A stretch of DNA of 25,748 nucleotides from a virus: the IMG/VR virus record IMGVR_UViG_3300020123_000065, positions 1 to 25,748 of that record; one strand, given 5' to 3'. This document shows, piece after piece, positions 5,877 through 10,887 of this stretch. Under the pieces are notes generated by a model. The model ran no database searches. It saw nothing but the letters and a program-made list of their open reading frames with translations, and was not told the origin of the DNA. How positions within the stretch are numbered: the stretch's first letter is position 1; each line of letters begins with the position of its first letter. The position numbers and the translations under genes were made by a program.

Positions 5877-6044
5877 ATGGTGCTCGGATTCAGATCACTG
5901 AAGCACCGGGACCTGCCTGGACACTGGCTGCCGGATAACCGGCTAGGTTCGGCTATCGCTGCTGTGCTATGCGCGCTGCATCTTCACCCGCCGGCCTGCC
6001 GCGGCACGGTCCGGTGCAGCCGCCGCCGCTTCGGAGCGGGCTGA
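5877..6044 (+). CDS. small basic hypothetical protein, weak case
   Basis: The product is 55 aa, MVLGFRSLKHRDLPGHWLPD onward, from ATG 5877 just after the TAA of the duplicated fragment at 5848-5874. The same frame is also open from GTG 5829. The start context (ACCATGG, close to a stop) and the end (TGA, CC, ATG of the next gene) match other gene junctions here. The composition is less convincing: His/Arg/Cys-rich with no clear secondary structure. It may instead be a degenerate stretch. Treat it as tentative. Confidence 0.35.
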   Translation: MVLGFRSLKHRDLPGHWLPDNRLGSAIAAVLCALHLHPPACRGTVRCSRRRFGAG

Positions 6045-6046
6045 CC

Positions 6047-6142
6047 ATGGCTGACATCTCGCCGTTCTGCGGGCAGCCGATCTGCGGCAAGTGCAAAGCG
6101 TGCGCCTGCTGCTGCACATGCAAGCCACCCAGGCGGCGCTGA
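6047..6142 (+). CDS. 31-aa cysteine-dense miniprotein
   Basis: The product reads MADISPFCGQPICGKCKACA and then CCCTCKPPRRR: 31 residues with eight cysteines, all between residues 8 and 25. It starts at ATG 6047, two bases after the previous stop, with the MAD start common in this operon, and its own TGA is again followed by CC and the next ATG. The density (CGKCKACACCCTC) resembles metallothioneins or very small zinc or iron-sulfur knuckles rather than a disulfide toxin, because there is no signal peptide. The basic tail may bind nucleic acid. Function unknown. Confidence 0.5.
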   Translation: MADISPFCGQPICGKCKACACCCTCKPPRRR

Positions 6143-6144
6143 CC

Positions 6145-6486
6145 ATGGCCGCGCGCACCCGCCAGGACTGGCAGCGGTGGGCACGCAAGGGAACCACCAC
6201 CCAGCGCGGCTACGGCGCAGCACATCAGGCAGAACGCACCCGGCGCCTCAAGCAGTACAGGCCAGGCAACCTGTGCGCTCACTGCCGCAAGCCGATGACG
6301 TACTGGCCGCTGTCCGTAGCACGCCACTACCTGGACCTGCCCCACAACGCCGACCGCAGCGGCTACCTGGCCGGCCTGGCACACCGCTACTGCAACCGCA
6401 AGGACGGCCAGCGCATCACCACGGCGATCCTCGTCGCCAGGCGCGGCGGACCCGCCCGGGCGTGGCGAACCTCCCGGCAGTGGTGA
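6145..6486 (+). CDS. HNH endonuclease-like protein next to terminase
   Basis: The product is 113 aa, MAARTRQDWQRWARKGTTTQ onward, starting at ATG 6145 two bases after the previous stop. 'YGAAHQAERTRRLKQYRPGNLCAHCRKPM' is the typical lead-in of short phage HNH proteins. Then come CAHC, LDLPH (the position of the first His of the motif), and LAHRYCNRKDGQR, where 'H-x-x-C-N' fits the HNH core. Only one CxxC is present (CAHC), and the second metal pair is reduced to a single Cys. In HK97-type phages an HNH nuclease is part of, or stimulates, the DNA-packaging machinery, and its place here before the terminase genes fits that. It could otherwise be a homing-type nuclease. DNA cleavage is inferred from the motif. 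Confidence 0.75.
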   Translation: MAARTRQDWQRWARKGTTTQRGYGAAHQAERTRRLKQYRPGNLCAHCRKPMTYWPLSVARHYLDLPHNADRSGYLAGLAHRYCNRKDGQRITTAILVARRGGPARAWRTSRQW

Positions 6487-6487
6487 G

Positions 6488-6640
6488 ATGGAGGTCCCGG
6501 CAGTGGTGACGGTGGCGCAGGTGAAGTGGCAGCGCCTGCTCCCGGTAAGCATGGAAGCCTATGCCGACATCTTCGGCATCTGGCCCGCTGATGCAGGCGA
6601 CCAGGACGGCAGTGGTGACGGTCAGGTAGCGGGCGAATAG
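6488..6640 (+). CDS. 50-aa hypothetical protein before the terminase region
   Basis: The product MEVPAVVTVAQVKWQRLLPV... is 50 aa, starting at ATG 6488 directly after the HNH stop and ending in TAG 6640. It reads as a strand or helix (VVTVAQVKWQRLL), a helix (MEAYADIFGIW) and a disordered acidic Gly/Asp tail. Its DNA contains two copies of GGCAGTGGTGACGGT and another GGCAGTGGTGA lies just upstream, so this stretch may be under selection as a DNA site as well as a gene. Function unknown. Confidence 0.45.
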   Translation: MEVPAVVTVAQVKWQRLLPVSMEAYADIFGIWPADAGDQDGSGDGQVAGE

Positions 6641-6871
6641 ATGGCAGGCGAAGGATGGCCGCCATCCGTACAGGTCACGGTCAGTGACCACGGTCACCCG
6701 GTGACCACCCGCCCGGTGACCGGTGACCATCGACCGGCCATCAGTGACCACCCGCTGATCTACCATCCCCGACCAACTCGAACCGCAAAGCCGCAGGTCA
6801 GGCGGATCGCGTGTAGTCACAGTGTGACTACACGACTGCCGCAGCCATGGCCGTACATTCGGCCGCTTTGA
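6641..6871 (+). CDS. doubtful ORF over a repeat-rich site
   Basis: An open frame of 76 codons starts at ATG 6641, immediately after the previous stop. Its translation is odd: VTVSDHGHPVTTRPVTGDHR, with VT and SDH units that come from the GTGACC/GGTCAC boxes in the DNA rather than from a protein fold. There is no ribosome-binding site. The frame also crosses the 23-bp palindrome at 6811-6833. I think the stretch is mainly non-coding (a packaging or regulatory site), and list the ORF only so that the region is accounted for. Confidence 0.2.
   Translation: MAGEGWPPSVQVTVSDHGHPVTTRPVTGDHRPAISDHPLIYHPRPTRTAKPQVRRIACSHSVTTRLPQPWPYIRPL
6673..6749. repeat. cluster of seven GTGACC/GGTCAC boxes, candidate packaging or protein-binding site
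   Basis: GTGACC occurs at 6684, 6701, 6716, 6723 and 6744, and its reverse complement GGTCAC at 6673 and 6692. Some are arranged as inverted pairs, for example GGTCACC and GGTGACC one base apart (6692-6706). Seven copies of a 6-mer in 77 bp is far above chance. The cluster lies between the HNH gene and the terminase genes, where cos or pac sites with terminase-binding repeats are usually found in HK97-like phages. Binding by small terminase or by a repressor is inference. Confidence 0.55.
6811..6833. promoter_or_regulatory. 23-bp perfect palindrome, candidate operator
   Basis: GTGTAGTCAC (6811-6820) and GTGACTACAC (6824-6833) are perfect inverted repeats with a 3-bp centre (AGT). Two-fold symmetry with a short odd spacer is typical of operators for dimeric winged-helix regulators such as the GntR type. 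As RNA it would also form a 10-bp hairpin with a 3-nt loop, but no T tract follows. A second palindrome, GTAACGTTAC (6872-6881), lies just before the ribosome-binding site of the next gene. Together they suggest control of the terminase/late operon, or part of a packaging site. Confidence 0.5.
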
Positions 6872-6893
6872 GTAACGTTACGGAGGGTGACTT

Positions 6894-7193
6894 TTGGCGG
6901 ATTCGGGGGCCCTCCGCGTCCGCCGCTCCCGGGCGCACAAGGCGGGCGATCACTCGCTGTGCCGCAACTGCGCGGCGCTGAAACTGGCCGCGCCCGTGTC
7001 CTGCGGCGAGGTGACCGACGCGACGGCCGAGATGCGCCAGCTGGCGTACCGGATGGCTGAGGCGCACCGGGCCGACCCGTCCAACGCGATCCTGGGCGCG
7101 GAGCTCCGCAAGACGCTGCTCGAACTGATGCCGAAGGCCAACGGGAACGCCGATGCCGACCTCACGGGACTTTTCGGCGCTCTGCAAGCCTAG
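6894..7193 (+). CDS. terminase small subunit candidate
   Basis: The product is 99 aa, MADSGALRVRRSRAHKAGDH onward, from TTG 6894 with a strong GGAGG site at about 6882-6886. The N-terminus is basic and has CRNC (residues 23-26). The rest is helical: EMRQLAYRMAEAHRADPSN, AILGAELRKTLLELMP, and a C-terminal LTGLFGALQA. The helix 'ADPSNAILGAELRKTLLELMP' resembles the end of small terminase-like proteins encoded directly before large terminase genes in actinophages. TerS would recognise the packaging site and regulate the motor. The call rests on position, size and helix pattern, with no diagnostic motif. It overlaps the large-subunit gene by 41 nt. Confidence 0.5.
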   Translation: MADSGALRVRRSRAHKAGDHSLCRNCAALKLAAPVSCGEVTDATAEMRQLAYRMAEAHRADPSNAILGAELRKTLLELMPKANGNADADLTGLFGALQA

Positions 7194-8088
7194 ATTCTGC
7201 ACTCCGGCGACCGGCCGGCCGAACCTGGCGGCGGGCATCGGCAAGACGGCGGAGCTGCTGGAGTTCCGCACGCCGCTGGGCCCTGGGCTGATGCCGTGGC
7301 AGGACGAGGCGAACGCCGTCACGACCGAGCAGACGCCGGAGGGCCGGTTCGCGTACCGGCAGGTCGTGATCGAGGTGATGCGGCAGCAGGGCAAGACGGT
7401 TGACCTGCTGTCGATGATGATCGCGCGTGGCCTGCGCAGGCCGGGGACGCAGATCGCCTACACGGCGCAGACCCGGCTGGATGCGCGGCACCGGCTGCTG
7501 GACGTGTGGTGGCCGCGGATCGCCCGGTCGAAGCTGGCGCCGTTCATCGACGTCCGCCGGGGGTCGGGGTCGGAGGCGCTGATCTTCAGGAACGGGTCGA
7601 TGCTGGGGCTGGTGTCCAACACGCAGACGTCCGGTCACGGCGACGTGCTCGACCTGGGCGTGATCGACGAGGCGTGGGCGCAGGTCGATGACCACCTGGA
7701 GCAGGCGATGCGCCCGGCGATGATGACCCGCGACGCGCAGCTGTGGGTGGTCAGCGCGGCCGGGACGGAGAAGTCAGAGTATTTCCGGGGCAAGGTCGAG
7801 GACGGCCGGGCCCGGGCGGAGATGGGCGTGACGGAGAACGGCTGCTACATCGGGTATTCGGCGGCTGACGATGAGGATCCGGCGGACCCGGAGACGTGGC
7901 GACGGCGGATGCCCGCGCTGGGGATCACCGTGTCGGAGGAGACGGTCCGTGCGGACTATGAGCTGATGGACCTGCCGGAGTTCCGCCGGGCGTACCTGTG
8001 CCAGTGGCCGGATGTGGCGAAGCCGGGGTGGGATGTCATCGAGAAGGACACGTGGGCGTCGGCGGCGGCCCCGCAGGTGCGGATGTGA
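7153..8088 (+). CDS. terL: terminase large subunit, ATPase part (split gene)
   Basis: The product is 311 aa. It provides the ATPase motor that pumps DNA into the prohead. Visible motifs are LMPWQDEA (residues 47-54, the adenine/Q-motif region), Walker A-like RQQGKT (77-82), Walker B VLDLGVIDEA (165-174, with D172 and E173), and the coupling motif SAAGT (201-205). A full TerL is usually 450-560 aa and continues into an RNase-H-fold nuclease. Here the frame stops at TGA 8086-8088, right after the linker VIEKDTWASAAAPQVRM, and the nuclease continues in another frame from GTG 8085. This is either a natural two-gene terminase with coupled translation, a frameshift, or a one-base sequence error. 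The ATPase identity is firm. Confidence 0.9.
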   Translation: MPTSRDFSALCKPRFCTPATGRPNLAAGIGKTAELLEFRTPLGPGLMPWQDEANAVTTEQTPEGRFAYRQVVIEVMRQQGKTVDLLSMMIARGLRRPGTQIAYTAQTRLDARHRLLDVWWPRIARSKLAPFIDVRRGSGSEALIFRNGSMLGLVSNTQTSGHGDVLDLGVIDEAWAQVDDHLEQAMRPAMMTRDAQLWVVSAAGTEKSEYFRGKVEDGRARAEMGVTENGCYIGYSAADDEDPADPETWRRRMPALGITVSEETVRADYELMDLPEFRRAYLCQWPDVAKPGWDVIEKDTWASAAAPQVRM

Positions 8089-8591
8089 GCGGCGAAGTCG
8101 CGTTCGGGGCGGCCATCTCGGAGGACCGGAAGCACTGCGCGATCGTGGCGTCGGGCCGGGAGAAGGACGGCACGCGCCTGGTCGTGGATCTCGTCTGGTA
8201 TGACCACCCGCGCGGCGCGGTGGCGCGCATGTCGGGGCTGTGGGAGAGGCACGACCCGGTAGCGGTGGTGGTGAACCCGAAGTCGCAGAGCGGGACGCTG
8301 GTCAAGCCGCTGGGGGAGGCGGGGATCCTGGTGACCGTGGTGACGGCGCAGGATGTCGCGGTGGCGCACGGGGAGTTCCTCGACGTCGTGAACGATGGCC
8401 GCCTGGCGCACCTGGACCAGCCGCCGCTGACGGCCGCTGTCCGGGCGGCGCAGCAGAGACCTTTGGCTGGGGCGCAGGCGTGGGATCCGAAGGTGGCGGT
8501 GGATCAGGGGCCGCTGGTGGCGGCGACGCTGGCGTGCTGGGCGTTCTGCCGGTGGGAGGAGCTGGCCACGCCGGGCGTCTGGCAGGTCTAG
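8085..8591 (+). CDS. terminase large subunit, nuclease-like part (split gene)
   Basis: The product is 168 aa. It starts at GTG 8085, overlapping the ATPase stop by 4 nt, with no separate ribosome-binding site visible, so it would be translated by re-initiation. The pattern is that of the C-terminal RNase-H-like nuclease of TerL: strand VAFGAAISEDRKHCAIVASG, strand PVAVVVNPKSQSGTLVKPL, and the end helix DQGPLVAATLACWAF, preceded by RPLAGAQAW. In relatives the first two strands usually carry catalytic Asp (F/G-x-D-x-S, and V-x-D-P). Here those positions appear to be Ala10 and Asn64, while Asp140 is kept. If the alignment is right, the nuclease may be weak or inactive, or use other ligands. The gene converges on the reverse-strand gene, with 4 nt of overlap. 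Confidence 0.8.
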   Translation: MSGEVAFGAAISEDRKHCAIVASGREKDGTRLVVDLVWYDHPRGAVARMSGLWERHDPVAVVVNPKSQSGTLVKPLGEAGILVTVVTAQDVAVAHGEFLDVVNDGRLAHLDQPPLTAAVRAAQQRPLAGAQAWDPKVAVDQGPLVAATLACWAFCRWEELATPGVWQV

Positions 8592-8842
8592 GACCGGAAC
8601 GCGAACCGGAATACCCGCGTCCCGTCGTCGCGGATGCTGCCGGTATAGCGGTACACCTCGGCGGTCATCATAGGCCTGGTTACGTCGGGTTCCGGGCCGC
8701 CCAGCGTGATGTCTACCGGGACCGGGAAAAGCCATGTGTCGCGGTTGTCGGGGACGTGCATGCGGCGGCCGTCGAAGTAGCCGCCGCCGGTCAGCTCAAT
8801 TTCTATCGCCGGGTCGTCGTACAGATCCTCGATGCGGGCCAC
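8588..8842 (-). CDS. reverse-strand small hypothetical protein (moron-like)
   Basis: The product is 84 aa, MARIEDLYDDPAIEIELTGG onward, starting at GTG (complement of 8840-8842). The composition is clearly protein-like and beta-rich (TWLFPVPVDITLGG, MMTAEVYRYTGSI, GTRVFRFAFRS). The same frame upstream of 8842 is Arg/Pro/Ser-rich and clearly out of frame. The gene lies between the terminase and portal-side genes on the opposite strand. It overlaps the nuclease stop at its 3' end and lies only 22 bp from the divergent start at 8865. Such insertions are typical morons, expressed apart from the late operon. No function is recognised, and I see no ribosome-binding site. Confidence 0.6.
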   Translation of the reverse strand: MARIEDLYDDPAIEIELTGGGYFDGRRMHVPDNRDTWLFPVPVDITLGGPEPDVTRPMMTAEVYRYTGSIRDDGTRVFRFAFRS

Positions 8843-8864
8843 GGAGCCAAGCTTAGGAGGCACG

Positions 8865-9083
8865 ATGCGCCTGTCCGCCTGCCTGCTGCTGCTGTCCCTC
8901 GCCGGGATCCTGGGCGGCGCGGCGCTGATCGGCGTGTGGGCGCTCGGCCTGGCCGTCATCGCTGACTCGGTGGCGGTGGGCGTGTACGCGCTGCTGCGTG
9001 AGGCTGGGGGCCGTGCGGCGCCGTCTGTGCATGAGGTGCCGACGCTGGCGCAGGTGCTGGAGAAGGCGCGGCACGCCGCGTGA
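8865..9083 (+). CDS. small membrane protein before the portal gene
   Basis: The product is 72 aa with an excellent AGGAGG site at 8855-8860. It begins MRLSACLLLLSLAGILGGAA and has two hydrophobic stretches (about residues 4-22 and 25-46), then a short soluble tail VHEVPTLAQVLEKARHAA. It is either a two-pass membrane protein or one with an uncleaved signal anchor; the Cys at position 6 lacks a convincing lipobox. The tail overlaps the portal start by 4 nt, so the two are coupled. Small membrane proteins next to phage head genes are known but mostly uncharacterised. Function unknown. Confidence 0.65.
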   Translation: MRLSACLLLLSLAGILGGAALIGVWALGLAVIADSVAVGVYALLREAGGRAAPSVHEVPTLAQVLEKARHAA

Positions 9084-10504
9084 GGCTCTGGGACCGCCTC
9101 ATCAGGCGCGACGGCTACTGGGAGGGGATGGCGACCGGGGCGTCGGTCCTGACCACCTCCTACGCGTCGCCGGACCGTGAGCCGGTGCTGCCGCAGCTGG
9201 CCGCGTACGCGCAGCAGGCCCACGGGTCCAACGCGATCGTCTTCGCCGCGCTCCTGGTGAGAATGCGGCTCTTCGCCGAAGCGCGCCTTCGGTATCAGGC
9301 CAAGGACGACAAGCACCTGTTCGGGAACACGTCCCTGGCCAGGCTGGAGGAGCCGTTCGGGCCCCCGTCGACGACCGGTGACCTGCTGGCCCGGATGGAG
9401 CAGGACGCGTTCCTCGCGGGGACGGCGTACGTGTGGGACGCGCCGGGTGAGAGCCGGCTGGTCAGGTTGCGGCCAGACTGGACGACGATCATCTCCGAGG
9501 TGGTCCGCGTCGGCGGCGGCGGCTGGTACCGGAAGCGCGTCGGCTACTGGTGGGAGCCCCCCAAGTCGCTCATGTCCAAGGACGAGGGATTCTTCGTCCC
9601 GGCGGGCGAGGTGGTGGCCTGGGCGCCGGTCCCGGACCCGCAGGCCGACTTCCGGGGCATGTCCCCTCTGACGCCGATCGCCCGGGAGGTCGCCGGGGAC
9701 GACGGGATGACCAACTACAAGATCACGTACCTGAAGAACAACGCCAGCCCGAACGTCTACATCAAGTACGCGCAGAGGCTGCAGGACGCGACGATCGACA
9801 AGATCCGGGACCGGCTGGCCGCCCGGTACGGCGGCCCGGACAACGCGGGCAAGGGCATCATCCTGGACCAGGGCGCCGACATCACGCTGGTCGGCAACAG
9901 CCTGTCGCAGATGGATTTCTCCGGCGTGAGCGCGGTGGGCACGGAGCGGATCCTGGCGGCGTGCGAGGTCCCCGGCGTCCTGGTCGGCCTCGAGCCCCTG
10001 CGCGGGGCCGGCCGGGGTTTCCAGGAGTCGATGACCAAGTTCGCGAACCTGTGGGGGCGCCCGCACTGGCGCAGCGTGTGCGGCGCGCTGTCGCAGATCG
10101 CGGACGTCCCGGCGGGCAACCGCCTCTGGTACGACACGTCCGACATCGCCGCACTTCAAGACGGGGAGATGGAACGCGGCCAGGCCGCCCTCGTCCGGGC
10201 GCAGGCGCTGCTGGCGCTGGTGCAGGCCGGGTACACGCACGAGTCGGCGATCGCGGCGGTGGACGCGATGGACCTGTCCCAGCTGAAGGCCGGGGGGGTG
10301 GGGACGCCGGGGAGCTCGCAGCCGGTGCAGAACCTGCTCCCGCAGGCGCAGCCGGGCGCGACGGCGACTCCGCTGCCGCCGACGATGCCGCGGCTGGACG
10401 TGGGCCCGGTCTCACCTGGCGCAGGCGACGGCGACGGGTCGAGGCCGACGCCGCGGCCTTCCAGCGCCCGGCGGGCGCTGGAAGGGGCGAACGGGCATGG
10501 CTGA
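9080..10504 (+). CDS. portal protein (HK97-type)
   Basis: The product is 474 aa, starting at GTG 9080 with GTGA overlap. Portal subunits form the twelve-membered ring through which DNA enters and leaves the head. Family features are the early helix (AAYAQQAHGSNAIVFAALLVRMRLFAEARLRY), the beta domain around DWTTIISEVVRVGGGGWYRKRVGYWW, and then FRGMSPLTPIAREV followed by the stem segment DDGMTNYKITYLKNNASPNVYIKY. The crown part contains VGLEPLRGAGRGFQESMTKFANLWG. The last 80 residues are Pro/Gly-rich and disordered. Length is normal for the HK97 family. It lies directly upstream of two small genes and the prohead protease, as expected. Confidence 0.92.
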   Translation: MRLWDRLIRRDGYWEGMATGASVLTTSYASPDREPVLPQLAAYAQQAHGSNAIVFAALLVRMRLFAEARLRYQAKDDKHLFGNTSLARLEEPFGPPSTTGDLLARMEQDAFLAGTAYVWDAPGESRLVRLRPDWTTIISEVVRVGGGGWYRKRVGYWWEPPKSLMSKDEGFFVPAGEVVAWAPVPDPQADFRGMSPLTPIAREVAGDDGMTNYKITYLKNNASPNVYIKYAQRLQDATIDKIRDRLAARYGGPDNAGKGIILDQGADITLVGNSLSQMDFSGVSAVGTERILAACEVPGVLVGLEPLRGAGRGFQESMTKFANLWGRPHWRSVCGALSQIADVPAGNRLWYDTSDIAALQDGEMERGQAALVRAQALLALVQAGYTHESAIAAVDAMDLSQLKAGGVGTPGSSQPVQNLLPQAQPGATATPLPPTMPRLDVGPVSPGAGDGDGSRPTPRPSSARRALEGANGHG

Positions 10505-10706
10505 CCTTCCCGAGATCACTGACGTTCAGCGGCTGGCGCTGAAGCCCGGCGACCGGCTGATCATCCGCACTGACGAGAAGCTCCGCGCCGACACGGCCGC
10601 TTACCTGCTCGAGGCGGTCCGGTACCGCCTCGCCCTCCCCGATGACGTGCACGCCGTGGTCCTCGACAGCGGCATGAGCATTGAGGTGGTCGAGGCCGGT
10701 GGCTGA
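10497..10706 (+). CDS. small hypothetical protein between portal and protease
   Basis: The product is 69 aa, MADLPEITDVQRLALKPGDR onward, from ATG 10497 overlapping the portal gene by 8 nt. 'LKPGDRLIIRTDEKLRADTAAYLLEAVRYRL' followed by VHAVVLDSGMSIEVVEAGG looks like a strand-helix-strand unit and recalls small phage proteins described only by their position near the portal. It has no Cys or membrane segment. It overlaps the next gene by 8 nt. Function unknown. Confidence 0.65.
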   Translation: MADLPEITDVQRLALKPGDRLIIRTDEKLRADTAAYLLEAVRYRLALPDDVHAVVLDSGMSIEVVEAGG

Positions 10707-10887
10707 CACGTGCCCGGTGTGCCGTGAGCCGACCCCGCGCGGTTATGACATGACCTGGCCGGCGATCTTCGGGATGCTGGCCGGCTTCTGGCGCGGGTAC
10801 GTCTGGATGCCCGGCGGCTTCGCTCACCGGCGCTGCTTCGACGCCTTCGCTGCCACGGCACGCGCCAGGTGGAGCCGGGATGGCTGA
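10699..10887 (+). CDS. small zinc-knuckle protein
   Basis: The product is 62 aa, starting at GTG 10699. It begins MADTCPVCREPTPRGYDMTW and later has AHRRCFDAF. CPVC plus the later His and Cys would make a single zinc site. The middle is aromatic and hydrophobic (WPAIFGMLAGFWRGYVWMPGGF) but too polar to be a clear membrane helix. It overlaps both neighbours by 8 nt. Its role in the head module is unknown; it may be a small moron that has adapted to the operon. Confidence 0.55.
   Translation: MADTCPVCREPTPRGYDMTWPAIFGMLAGFWRGYVWMPGGFAHRRCFDAFAATARARWSRDG

Noticed and set aside
8588-10240. Long reverse-strand frame (about 550 codons) opposite the portal gene
   Set aside because: Only its last 84 codons look like a protein. 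The rest is Arg/Pro/His-rich shadow of the portal gene on the other strand.
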